Origin: a virus
Direction: 5' to 3' (one strand)
IMG/VR virus record: IMGVR_UViG_3300044695_003707
Span: 1-34,033 of that record
Length of the DNA stretch: 34,033 nt
The first letter of the stretch is position 1. Every line of letters starts with the position of its first letter. A program made the position numbers and the translations under genes. The notes beneath the pieces were generated by a model. That model was given only the letters and a program-made list of their open reading frames with translations. It did no database searches and was not told the DNA's origin. Positions 14,698 through 21,446 of this stretch are shown here, piece by piece.

Positions 14698-15591
14698 TTA
14701 TTTTTCTAGAAAATTTCTAACCCATTGTAACCTATCTTGTTCATCTAATGCAGTAAATTCATCGATATTGGCCTGAATATGGGCAATAAGTGGATAATAC
14801 TCCTCATCAACTTTTTCTTTTACATTAGATGCCAACAATTTAGTGGTATTTGGGTTACGTGCTACAAATTTTTTCACCAAGTAATATGGTGATTTTATTT
14901 TAGCACTAATTCCATCACTTGTATAAAACACAAACCCTTCATGTTTTACACATTTTACGATTTTTAACAGTGTTCCAACAGTTAGTTGATGGAATTTTAC
15001 TTCGTGGCATTGAAACTGTTTTGATAACAAATACAATTCACCAGGTTCAACCATTATTTTACTGTTCCAGTAATTTTCACGATAACCCAAAAGGTGCATA
15101 CCAACTTCTTCTGGTATGATATGTGGATCATTTGGATGCACACATTCAAACATAAAGGTAAATCCCTTCCAGTTTTTACAAACTTCACGGTACACTTCAC
15201 GATCTATCAATTCCAATGCCATTTTTACATAGTCAGAATCAGTTGACCCAGTAGTTGATACCAAGATATCATCATTGTACCAAGTTATAGCAACCATAAA
15301 GCCATTAACTTTACGAAATGCTGATACTATGACAGAATCATCTAAAATTGGAGCACGTTTTTCGATACCATAGTTATAAATCTTAGTAAATGGACGTGAA
15401 ACAATGTTGTAATCGTCATCAACCAATGTTCCACGACATTCTTCTAAATATTCATTCCATAAGTTGTCATAAAAGACTTTTTTCTTGTATTTCAATACAT
15501 AAACTCCTGGATATGATGTTTCTTTACGTGAAACCAAATTTGGATTGTTTTCTACAAAGTGTTTTATATCTTGGTTAACTAAAAAAGTCAT
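14698..15591 (-). CDS. T4 Rnl1-type RNA ligase
   Basis: 297 aa from the ATG at 15591, which overlaps the stop of the upstream gene as TAATG; a GTG 9 nt earlier is less likely. EECRGTLVDD precedes the nucleotidyl lysine in RKVNGFM (K94), then FMFECVHP, HEGFVFY and AKIKSPYYL follow: motifs I, III, IV and V of covalent nucleotidyltransferases, closest to T4 RNA ligase 1. In T4 this enzyme rejoins tRNAs cut by anticodon nucleases. Here it may act on the unusual tRNA-like RNAs at 21003-33970 (inference). No polynucleotide kinase/phosphatase lies in the window. Confidence 0.88.
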   Translation of the reverse strand: MTFLVNQDIKHFVENNPNLVSRKETSYPGVYVLKYKKKVFYDNLWNEYLEECRGTLVDDDYNIVSRPFTKIYNYGIEKRAPILDDSVIVSAFRKVNGFMVAITWYNDDILVSTTGSTDSDYVKMALELIDREVYREVCKNWKGFTFMFECVHPNDPHIIPEEVGMHLLGYRENYWNSKIMVEPGELYLLSKQFQCHEVKFHQLTVGTLLKIVKCVKHEGFVFYTSDGISAKIKSPYYLVKKFVARNPNTTKLLASNVKEKVDEEYYPLIAHIQANIDEFTALDEQDRLQWVRNFLEK

Positions 15592-16142
15592 TATTTCCAC
15601 CCATGTAATCTAATTTCACCGGTTAATGCATCTTTTACGATATCATCTAATAATGATACCACGTTTCCAGTTGCATCGAACCCAACATCACGAACTCTAC
15701 AATGAGTCAATCCGCTAGGATTACCATGTAGATGACCGTGCAACATCACTGACCCCCTATGACATTGATTCCATTCTGAAATTGGATAATGCATCATACA
15801 AATTTTATGACCATTATGATTAATTTCAAGATATTTGTGAATAGCCTCAAAGCAATTACGAAATTCAGCATTTTCAACTAATTTATTATCATGGTTTCCT
15901 TCAATAAGGATTTTACGACCATTCAATCGTTGAATATATGCTGTTGCTTTTGATGGTTTACAGAATGCAACATCACCAAGGATATAAATTAAGTCATCTG
16001 GTGATACATTTTCATTCCATATCCTAACCATTTCTTCATTCATATGATTTGCATCATTGAATTTTCTGGTGTCAGGGTTAAATTTCAAAATATTAGCGTG
16101 ATCAAAATGTAGTCAAAGGTCTGACGTTATAAAAACTTTCAT
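15591..16142 (-). pseudogene. metallophosphoesterase with an in-frame UGA near its start
   Basis: The main open part (165 aa after the stop) has ILGDVAF, EGNHDNK, MMHYPIS and MLHGHLHGNP, motifs of a calcineurin-like phosphoesterase. With the strong ribosome binding site AAGGAGG the ATG at 16142 gives MKVFITSDL, then UGA (16115-16113), then LHFDHANILKFNPD in the same frame. The family motif is SDLHFDH (DxH), so 6 extra nt separate two Leu codons: CTT TGA CTA. Skipping them would restore the motif exactly. Either the gene is broken, the ribosome hops, or a lower-activity form starts inside. The HNH gene upstream overlaps its ATG by 1 nt. Confidence 0.7.
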
Positions 16143-16435
16143 CAGACTACCTCCTTACTCATTACGAGTGATAAACAATGTTGATGTTCTACCCAAATAC
16201 CATTAAATTGGGTAATCTTTTTATATAATGTGTGTATTATACTTTGTTTTTCTTCATCTGTCAACTTTCTATCATTAAATCCCTTCGATATATTTTTGGA
16301 ATGTGAGATAAATTGTAAATTTACTGGATGGCGTAAAAGTTGGTATGGTATATTGAATTCAAATCCAAGTTTTCTTGGTACGATATGATCTCGAACCCAT
16401 CCCTTTGTGTTTTTATTACTAAATATACCAAACAT
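16142..16435 (-). CDS. HNH endonuclease, short form, inserted in the phosphoesterase gene
   Basis: 97 aa. VRDHIVPRKLGFEFNIPYQL then NLQFISHSKNISKG has the DHxxP...N...H...N..K pattern of an HNH finger. The part upstream of the first His is shorter than usual. It lies between a 20-codon remnant of the phosphoesterase N-terminus (16481-16419) and the rebuilt N-terminus (16142), so it is an insertion. No good ribosome binding site is seen. Its stop overlaps the next ATG (TGATG). Confidence 0.7.
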   Translation of the reverse strand: MFGIFSNKNTKGWVRDHIVPRKLGFEFNIPYQLLRHPVNLQFISHSKNISKGFNDRKLTDEEKQSIIHTLYKKITQFNGIWVEHQHCLSLVMSKEVV

Positions 16436-16481
16436 TTTTAAATTTGATTAAGTGTAGATCGGATGTTATCCATGTATTCAT
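16419..16481 (-). pseudogene. original N-terminus of the split phosphoesterase
   Basis: ATG at 16481 overlaps the TGA of the upstream gene (ATGA) and encodes MNTWITSDLHL, matching MKVFITSDL/LHFDH of the downstream copy, then runs into IKFKNVWYI and stops. The coupling to the upstream gene suggests this was the original start, before the HNH gene entered after codon 10. Confidence 0.65.
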
Positions 16482-16705
16482 TGTTTTAAGTCTCGTATTC
16501 GGTCCATAGCGAAGATATAAACATGTTTAAATTCATCACCAGTAGGGCAGGTTGTTGTTAAATCTGCTAAATTATTACATATATCTGAACATTCGTCAAT
16601 AGTTTTATTTCGGAGTTCATTTATTAACGTAGCTAACTCTTGTTTGTTGAAAACATAGCCATGTTCTCGTTCATAAAACGAATCCAAGTTATTCAATATG
16701 CTCAT
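16478..16705 (-). CDS. small helical phage protein, unknown
   Basis: 75 aa, MSILNNLDSFYEREHGYVFN, helical, four cysteines. It overlaps the upstream gene by 17 nt and its TGA overlaps the ATG of the phosphoesterase remnant. Function unknown. Confidence 0.7.
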   Translation of the reverse strand: MSILNNLDSFYEREHGYVFNKQELATLINELRNKTIDECSDICNNLADLTTTCPTGDEFKHVYIFAMDRIRDLKQ

Positions 16706-16943
16706 AATTACTCCATTTATTGATAAATTTATCGTGTTTTTCTTTAGTCATAAAATGTAATGTATCGACACCTGATTTATAACAATAATATGGATTTAGC
16801 ATACCATCGTGCTTCTGTAATTCAGAGTACATATGACTTACATATGTAGAATAATCATTGGTTGATGCCATTAGATAAGCTTCAAAGTTTCTCCAATAAG
16901 CTGGTTTACTTGTATCTGTAAATTCTGTTTTATAACCTTGCAT
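16689..16943 (-). CDS. small phage protein, unknown
   Basis: 84 aa, MQGYKTEFTDTSKPAYWRNF, rich in Tyr and His. First gene after the promoter at 16975-17003. No motif recognised. Confidence 0.7.
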   Translation of the reverse strand: MQGYKTEFTDTSKPAYWRNFEAYLMASTNDYSTYVSHMYSELQKHDGMLNPYYCYKSGVDTLHFMTKEKHDKFINKWSNYEHIE

Positions 16944-16974
16944 AATATCACTACCATCGATGTATTAAAATTGA

Positions 16975-17003
16975 ATTATACATCATTAAGATGGTAATGT
17001 CAA
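16975..17003 (-). promoter_or_regulatory. sigma70-type promoter
   Basis: TTGACA (17003-16998), 17 nt, TATAAT (16980-16975) on the minus strand. The leader starts TTTTAATACATC, a variant of the TTTTAACACAC seen at other promoters. Confidence 0.85.
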
Positions 17004-17019
17004 TAAATAGTTTGGATAA

Positions 17020-17292
17020 CTACTCACTGTTTTTAATTTTATCAAACAGTTCTTGTTGTTCTTTTTTATATCTACGATACTGGCATTCTAACGTTTTGTA
17101 TACAATGAAATATAAAAACATACCAATTCCATATATAACAACAAATATTGCCAATGGGAAAGCATACTCATTAGGTAAGAAAGCTAATGACCATCCTATA
17201 ACCAGTACGATTATTGATAAAACTGTAATCCAGTTGGTATCTTTAAACAACCATTGTATAAAATACCATAGTTCTTTAATTTTGTGTTTCAT
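17020..17292 (-). CDS. two-helix membrane protein
   Basis: 90 aa from the ATG at 17292, which overlaps the TGA of the YqeY-like gene (ATGA); a TTG 12 nt upstream is less likely. MKHKIKELWYFIQWLF leads into TM1 (WITVLSIIVLVIGWSLAFL) and TM2 (PLAIFVVIYGIGMFLYFIVY), then a basic coiled tail (RRYKKEQQELFDKIKN). Function unknown. Confidence 0.75.
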   Translation of the reverse strand: MKHKIKELWYFIQWLFKDTNWITVLSIIVLVIGWSLAFLPNEYAFPLAIFVVIYGIGMFLYFIVYKTLECQYRRYKKEQQELFDKIKNSE

Positions 17293-17729
17293 TCTATTGC
17301 CCAAGATAAAATAAGGTTATCAACAACAGTAGCGGCTAATTTACCATCGTATTGCCCTGCATATTGTGCTTTTAATGCCTTTATTGCAGCTGGCTTACCA
17401 CCTTCTTGAACATGTGGAATAATAAATGCTTCAATTTCTGCAGCAGTTAATTGTTTTGGCATGTAAACTTCAAGAATGCCTTTTTCAGTTTGATATAATG
17501 AAATATCAATACCTTTAGCAGTACCAACCGTAATACATTTGTCTAAATTCTTATCGAATTTCTTAATAACTGCAGAAACTTCGGCATCAGTTGATTCGCG
17601 TTTCCCATCATTCAACCCAACATTGGCAGCTTCGCTATATAAAGTAGTTAATAGAGAAATTGCAGTTTTTGCAGTACCTTCTTTTCGTAAGGCAAATAAA
17701 TCAGTTTTAATTTTAGCTAGTAATGTCAT
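17289..17729 (-). CDS. YqeY/GatB-C-terminal-like protein
   Basis: 146 aa. MTLLAKIKTDLFALRKEGTA, then TLYSEAANVGLNDG, and MPKQLTAAEIEAFIIPHVQE with KALKAQYAGQYDGK fit the YqeY family, which shares its fold with the tRNA-binding tail domain of the amidotransferase subunit GatB. This may bind tRNA, which would suit a tRNA-rich phage, but the biochemical role of YqeY is unclear. Ribosome binding site AGAAGG. Confidence 0.85.
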   Translation of the reverse strand: MTLLAKIKTDLFALRKEGTAKTAISLLTTLYSEAANVGLNDGKRESTDAEVSAVIKKFDKNLDKCITVGTAKGIDISLYQTEKGILEVYMPKQLTAAEIEAFIIPHVQEGGKPAAIKALKAQYAGQYDGKLAATVVDNLILSWAIE

Positions 17730-17919
17730 TGTTTTTACCTTCTCTGTGTGTGTTGATCCAATTTACAGCTTCTTCAGCCAATGATGAATCTAGATTCGCG
17801 CCGACTATTACATCGGAAATAATATTACCAATTTCTATTAAATCAGGTTGGTATAATCCACAACCATTTTCTAATAAAACCTCGTTAATTTTGTCAAGTG
17901 TTTGTTCTATATATGTCAT
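17713..17919 (-). CDS. small acidic phage protein, unknown
   Basis: 68 aa from the ATG at 17919 (MTYIEQTLDKINEVLLENGC), preferred over a frame extension to 18021 that runs through the terminator and the Ro60-like gene. No good ribosome binding site; a late-promoter-like TATAAATA lies 2 nt upstream. It overlaps the YqeY gene by 17 nt. Confidence 0.6.
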   Translation of the reverse strand: MTYIEQTLDKINEVLLENGCGLYQPDLIEIGNIISDVIVGANLDSSLAEEAVNWINTHREGKNNDITS

Positions 17920-17921
17920 GA

Positions 17922-17929
17922 TATTTATA
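17922..17929 (-). promoter_or_regulatory. T4-type late promoter
   Basis: TATAAATA on the minus strand between the Ro60-like gene terminator and the small ORF. Transcripts would start inside the small ORF, so it more likely serves the YqeY gene. Confidence 0.5.
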
Positions 17930-17932
17930 ATG

Positions 17933-17953
17933 AAAAAGGGGGCCGAAGCCCCC
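17933..17953 (-). terminator. rho-independent terminator of the Ro60-like gene
   Basis: GGGGGC-TTCG-GCCCCC followed by TTTTTC on the minus strand, 7 nt after the stop codon. A textbook terminator. Confidence 0.92.
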
Positions 17954-17959
17954 AGATTG

Positions 17960-19372
17960 TTAAACAGCGTATCTAGGAACCATAATTGTTTTAAGACAGA
18001 TACCTTCTGGTGTGAAGTCACTCATGTCTGCTGCAAGCAATGCTTTAACAATAGCTGGGCTGAAGCCAGAAACCATAGCTGCACCTGATTTGTCAGATTT
18101 AACTGGTACATTGTCAGATGAATTAATGTTCCAGAACACAATTTGTGGAACAGTGTAACCTGCTGCCGCATATTTGCGTTCAATCATTTGAATTGCACTA
18201 TCATCGTAATGGCTGCAGCAATTAAATTGCATGTCGCTCATTATCAACAACATTTCTGGCATTTCAGCTTGTGGAACATCAAACTTAGTTGCTACATCTA
18301 AAATTAAATCAAATGCAGCGTGTAAGTTGGTACTCATACCCCATGCAGATTTAACCATTTGAGTTGCTTTTTCTACAACGTTGCCTCGTAAAGTCAACAA
18401 TTCTGGTTTTTCATTAAACGTGATAAAAGTATCTTTAAATTTACCAGTGTTTTTATCAGCTAAGTATAAACCTAGTGATACTGCAACATCCATGCAAGTT
18501 ACCTCTGATTTAGAAGTATGCCCACCTGCACGACAGGACATTGAGCCACTAACATCAACCAATGGTAAGATATTAGCATCACCAACAAAGTTTGGTAAAG
18601 CATCCCATTGTGCAACGATATGATCTTTTTCAGTTCTATCGAATCCATAGCTACCGACACCTTTAAGAACATCGTATGGGAATACTGCACCAGCATTTAC
18701 TTTCACACCAGCTTCACCTTTTACCAAAGCTTGAACATATTCGGCAAACTTTGGAGTATGGCGGTTAAATGCTTTTTTATAGCGCGAACTTGCCAATGAT
18801 GGTACATGATTGAAGTTGATATTATCCCAATCATTCGCACACATTTGAGTTTCAACAACGGAAGTTAAAGAAACTAAAGTTTTACGGTATTGTTTTGGAC
18901 TCCAACCTAAAAATTTACGGAATTCAACTGCAACTGGACCTTTACGAGGTGTCCATTTAGCAGCTAAACCGTTGCCATCAGTCAACGCATTTTTCAACAT
19001 TGTGAAAGCTTCAGTTTTCATTTCTTGAGTTTTGAACACAAAAATGTCATCCCAACGGCCCAATTCAGGTACTTTAGATAATAATACTTTTGCAGCATCG
19101 ATATCAACAGTTTCTAAATGAGCTAAAATGTCTCTGAAAACTTTACGTTCGCCAGAACCGCCACGAGCATCACGTGCCCATAATGCAATACGCATTGCCA
19201 AGTCTTTATCTTCAACATATGCTGCTGTAAAAGCAGGAATAATGTCTTTACCACGGCTTGCGCCTACATTGTAGAAAAAAGAAACAACATTGTTTCCTGT
19301 GTTCTTTAATGCCTTCATCCCGTTAGATGTTCTAGATTCCTGGTTATTTACTGCTTCTATAAATGTTGTCAT
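17960..19372 (-). CDS. Ro60-like RNA-binding protein (DUF2828: helical repeats plus vWA domain)
   Basis: 470 aa. Residues 1-260 are helical with conserved MKALKNTGN, RIALWARDARGGSGERKVFR, VPELGRWDD, QMCANDWDNINFNHVPS. Residues 266-470 form a von Willebrand A domain with the metal site DVSGSMS (273-279), WGMSTN and SDMQF. I assign it to DUF2828; the same helical-repeat plus vWA build is that of Ro60/TROVE proteins, which hold misfolded RNAs and Y RNAs. Homology to Ro60 is inference. Its own leader carries a stem like those of the CSR RNAs. Own promoter and terminator make it a single-gene unit. Half of its 5' region is duplicated at 20333-20525. Confidence 0.82.
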   Translation of the reverse strand: MTTFIEAVNNQESRTSNGMKALKNTGNNVVSFFYNVGASRGKDIIPAFTAAYVEDKDLAMRIALWARDARGGSGERKVFRDILAHLETVDIDAAKVLLSKVPELGRWDDIFVFKTQEMKTEAFTMLKNALTDGNGLAAKWTPRKGPVAVEFRKFLGWSPKQYRKTLVSLTSVVETQMCANDWDNINFNHVPSLASSRYKKAFNRHTPKFAEYVQALVKGEAGVKVNAGAVFPYDVLKGVGSYGFDRTEKDHIVAQWDALPNFVGDANILPLVDVSGSMSCRAGGHTSKSEVTCMDVAVSLGLYLADKNTGKFKDTFITFNEKPELLTLRGNVVEKATQMVKSAWGMSTNLHAAFDLILDVATKFDVPQAEMPEMLLIMSDMQFNCCSHYDDSAIQMIERKYAAAGYTVPQIVFWNINSSDNVPVKSDKSGAAMVSGFSPAIVKALLAADMSDFTPEGICLKTIMVPRYAV

Positions 19373-19389
19373 TGTATTTTTCCTATATC

Positions 19390-19426
19390 AGGTTAGTTTG
19401 TGTTTATTGTTTGCTGTAACTAATTT
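19390..19426 (-). promoter_or_regulatory. CSR1: short CAGCA stem in the leader of the Ro60-like gene
   Basis: Minus strand TTAGTT-ACAGCAAAC...-AACTAA-CCTG at the very start of the transcript, just after the -10 box. It has the CAGCA and CCTG marks of the CSR family but lacks the AGG on the 5' strand and carries no tRNA part. It could be a binding site for the protein itself (inference). Confidence 0.6.
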
Positions 19427-19434
19427 ACGTATGC

Positions 19435-19463
19435 ATTATATTACATTTCAACAGTTGTGTCAA
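19435..19463 (-). promoter_or_regulatory. sigma70-type promoter of the Ro60-like gene
   Basis: TTGACA (19463-19458), 17 nt, TATAAT (19440-19435) on the minus strand. Confidence 0.87.
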
Positions 19464-19471
19464 GACATTTT

Positions 19472-19539
19472 AATAAATATTTGTGTAGTTCGCGATACGG
19501 GAATATCCAACTACTCTATAACTAACTGGAGTTACAGCA
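19472..19539 (+). promoter_or_regulatory. late promoter and double-hairpin leader of the HNH gene
   Basis: AATAAATA at 19472-19479, 5 nt, then hairpin 1 (19485-19514): GTAGTT/AACTAC, CGC opposite C, upper stem GATA/TATC. Hairpin 2 is TAACT-AACTGG-AGTTA, holding the ribosome binding site. Same plan as at 3298 and 6995, although this gene encodes a different nuclease family. Confidence 0.8.
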
Positions 19540-20319
19540 ATGTATTTACACAACAAATATACCATATGGTATAATTCTATTATTTCACGAGCATTGACTC
19601 GATCATTAGATAAATCTTGTTATTTTGAAAAACATCATATTGTTCCGCGTTGTTTAGGAGGAACAAATGATAAAAATAATATCGTAAAATTAACTGCCAG
19701 AGAGCATTTTATCTGTCATTTACTGTTAGTAAGAATGGTAGACGATCGTGTGGCTAAATCAAAACTTTCATATGCTGTGTGGCAAGTTACAAAACGGTAT
19801 ACGGTTTCATCGAAAATGTATGAAATGCTTCGAATTCAACTTTCGGCTAATACAAAAGGCATTCCAAAAAGCGAAGCACATAAAGAAGCGTTAAGAAAAC
19901 CAAAATCTAATACAGCAAATATGAAAGGTGGCCCCGGTGCTGTAAAAGGAAGAAAAATATCAGAGAAAGGGTTAGAAAATATTCGAGCTGCTGCTAAACG
20001 TAGAGATCTGTCTGGAAATAAAAATCCGTTTTATGGAAAAGCGCATACTGAAGAAATGAAACAGCATTATCGTAATTTATTTACAGGACAAAAATTATCT
20101 GACGAACATCGTCAAAAAATTAGTCAAGGGCTTAAAGGAAAATCTACTTGGAATAAAGGAATACCTGCATCAATAGAACACAGAAATAATGTAAGTAAAA
20201 GTTTGATTGGAGATATTTACATTACAGATGGTATTAATAATAAACGTATTAAACCAGTTGAATTTATAAACTACGACCAAACTGTATGGAGACGAGGAAA
20301 AGTTCGAAAAAATATTTAA
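19540..20319 (+). CDS. HNH homing endonuclease with NUMOD3 motifs
   Basis: 259 aa. KHHIVPRCLGGTNDKNNIVK then LTAREHFICHLL is an HNH nuclease core. NUMOD3-like motifs follow (KGLENIRAAAKRR, FYGKAHTEEMKQHY, LSDEHRQKISQGLKGK) and WNKGIPAS. Plus orientation among minus genes, with its own late promoter. It separates the Ro60-like gene from a second copy of that gene's promoter, leader and first codons. Confidence 0.88.
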   Translation: MYLHNKYTIWYNSIISRALTRSLDKSCYFEKHHIVPRCLGGTNDKNNIVKLTAREHFICHLLLVRMVDDRVAKSKLSYAVWQVTKRYTVSSKMYEMLRIQLSANTKGIPKSEAHKEALRKPKSNTANMKGGPGAVKGRKISEKGLENIRAAAKRRDLSGNKNPFYGKAHTEEMKQHYRNLFTGQKLSDEHRQKISQGLKGKSTWNKGIPASIEHRNNVSKSLIGDIYITDGINNKRIKPVEFINYDQTVWRRGKVRKNI

Positions 20320-20332
20320 TAAGGTTTTGGAA

Positions 20333-20431
20333 TTAACAATACCGTTGCTGCCAATCTATCATATCGATGATATGATCCTGCAACGGGTTTTCTCCGTACC
20401 ATTTTTCCAACGCTTCTACGAATGTAGTCAT
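20333..20431 (-). CDS. 32-aa ORF with a duplicated Ro60-like gene start
   Basis: MTTFVEALEKWYGENPLQDH then IIDMIDWQQRYC. The first seven codons (MTTFVEA) match the Ro60-like start (MTTFIEA), and the leader, CSR stem and promoter upstream match too; the rest is unrelated. A good AGGAGA ribosome binding site suggests it is translated. It may be a small gene in its own right or a fragment left by endonuclease insertion. An 8-bp hairpin ATCATATC...GATATGAT lies in its coding region. Confidence 0.55.
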   Translation of the reverse strand: MTTFVEALEKWYGENPLQDHIIDMIDWQQRYC

Positions 20432-20449
20432 TGTGTTATCTCCTATGTC

Positions 20450-20487
20450 AGGTTAGTGTGTTAATTTTGTTTGCTGTTTACTAAACT
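20450..20487 (-). promoter_or_regulatory. CSR2: short CAGCA stem in the leader of the 32-aa ORF
   Basis: AGTTTAGT-AAACAGCAAAC...-ACTAACCT, paired with one mismatch, ends CCTG. Near copy of CSR1, with TTAACACAC inside the loop. Confidence 0.6.
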
Positions 20488-20497
20488 ATAAGTGTAT

Positions 20498-20525
20498 ATT
20501 ATAGCAGATTTAACTTGTTTGTCAA
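20498..20525 (-). promoter_or_regulatory. sigma70-type promoter
   Basis: TTGACA (20525-20520), 16 nt, TATAAT (20503-20498). It overlaps the end of the gene at 20499 and drives the 32-aa ORF. Confidence 0.85.
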
Positions 20526-20798
20526 GTTTTTTATTGAAATTGCAACCATGTCTTTAATATATTCATTGTAATCATCTGGGTGAACATATTCATCACGACC
20601 ATTAACAGTCATTCCGTATCGATAATCATCCAACGGAAATACGCATGTTTCTTGAGGTTCATGTGCATACGTTGCTGTAGAATTTCTGAGGACTGCCCCT
20701 AATTCATATTCATCATCCATATTCAATCTCAATATAAATATCATTTCATATGGTCTCTTAGGTCTTACTACTGCGAATTCAGTATATTGTGGGATCAT
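20499..20798 (-). CDS. small phage protein, unknown
   Basis: 99 aa from the ATG at 20798 (MIPQYTEFAVVRPKRPYEMI), which overlaps the upstream TGA as ATGA. Mixed alpha/beta, with ETCVFPLDDYRYGM and HPDDYNEYIKDM. No known domain. Confidence 0.7.
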   Translation of the reverse strand: MIPQYTEFAVVRPKRPYEMIFILRLNMDDEYELGAVLRNSTATYAHEPQETCVFPLDDYRYGMTVNGRDEYVHPDDYNEYIKDMVAISIKNLTNKLNLL

Positions 20799-20983
20799 AA
20801 ATTTAATAAAAACCAAGTTGCATGTGAGTCATCGTTAAAAGTTATTTGATACACATCATTAATTTTAGATTTATTACCTTTATATACTTCTTTAACATAA
20901 GAATATGAAGAAACATAACCAGCCTCAAATGATTTATCAATCAACAAAGAATTTTGGTCAAGTGTAATCGTAATAGTTTTCAT
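20795..20983 (-). CDS. small beta-rich phage protein, unknown
   Basis: 62 aa from the ATG at 20983 (MKTITITLDQNSLLIDKSFE); a longer frame to 21049 would start inside CSR3. It is the first coding gene after the promoter at 21447 and the three structured RNAs CSR5, CSR4 and CSR3. Confidence 0.65.
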   Translation of the reverse strand: MKTITITLDQNSLLIDKSFEAGYVSSYSYVKEVYKGNKSKINDVYQITFNDDSHATWFLLNL

Positions 20984-21002
20984 AGTAATTATCAAGTTAA
21001 AC

Positions 21003-21217
21003 AGGATGGCCGGAAGGATGTATTTTATTTTCTGGTTGTCATCTACCACTTGGGGACTTGATCCACAACCCTATCTGATTTAGTCTAATCAGCAAACATT
21101 CATTTTCTAATGGCAATATCTATCTTTCGCGTTAGAAGCTATCTAGATTTCTTCTAGAAATATCCGATTGATGTAAACATCACCGGAGAATAGGTTGTAA
21201 TATGCAGAAACCATCCT
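21003..21217 (-). ncRNA. CSR3: long CAGCA-stem RNA with permuted tRNA-like elbow
   Basis: Closing stem AGGATGG/CCATCCT, motif TTCTGCA in place of CAGCA, 3' end CCTG. Near the 3' end the stem GGTTGT/ACAACC closes a T-arm-like hairpin (loop ATCAAGT) and a D-arm-like AGTGGTAGATG in permuted order, without an acceptor stem. The 5' two thirds (about 110 nt) holds extra hairpins, including TGATG-TTTA-CATCA and TCTAG...CTAGA. At 215 nt it is the longest member, close in size to bacterial Y RNAs. Confidence 0.55.
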
Positions 21218-21227
21218 AAAAAGTAAC

Positions 21228-21333
21228 AGGCTAGTGTTTGTTGAAGGTTTATACTGGCTCTTCCTTCCAGTTCGACTAGCAGTATGTTCGCCAGTCCATC
21301 CATTATGAAAAATTGGAGTGCTGTATCTAGCCT
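21228..21333 (-). ncRNA. CSR4: CAGCA-stem RNA with Glu-type loop and closed 7-bp stem
   Basis: Closing stem AGGCTAG/CTAGCCT, ATACAGCA inside, CCTG end. CCAAT-TTTTCAT-AATGG is an anticodon-arm-like hairpin (one mismatch) with TTC in the anticodon place. GACTGGC...GCTAGTC is a 7-bp stem with a 9-nt loop, in the place of the closed acceptor, and CTGG-AAGGAAGAG-CCAG is D-arm-like. No T arm. Confidence 0.6.
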
Positions 21334-21341
21334 AAATATTA

Positions 21342-21435
21342 GCGGAATAGATTATGCCATATGTTTTACTTCTAATAGCAAAGAAGTGTTTCTGAAGCGG
21401 GTATTAGCCGCGAAATTGTTGCTGTATCTATTCCT
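21342..21435 (-). ncRNA. CSR5: promoter-proximal CAGCA-stem RNA
   Basis: Long closing stem AGGAATAGAT/ATCTATTCC, ATACAGCA inside; the 3' side ends CCGC instead of CCTG. Hairpins GCGG-CTAATAC-CCGC and ACTTCT...AGAAGT follow; TAATA of the first loop is complementary to TATTA of the second, so they could kiss. First RNA after the promoter at 21447. Confidence 0.6.
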
Positions 21436-21446
21436 AATCTTTATAT

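Noticed and set aside
16105-16461. self-splicing intron in the phosphoesterase gene
   Set aside because: Joining GAT to CTA would restore the protein, but the insert ends in A, not G, and is almost filled by the HNH frame, leaving no room for a ribozyme.
18381-18799. short ORFs on both strands inside the Ro60-like gene
   Set aside because: Other-frame shadows of a clearly conserved coding sequence.
21003-21217. CSR3 as a group I intron (GACTAAATC resembles part of the conserved core)
   Set aside because: No full P3-P7 core, no exon on either side and no splice-site G; the permuted elbow explains the 3' part better.
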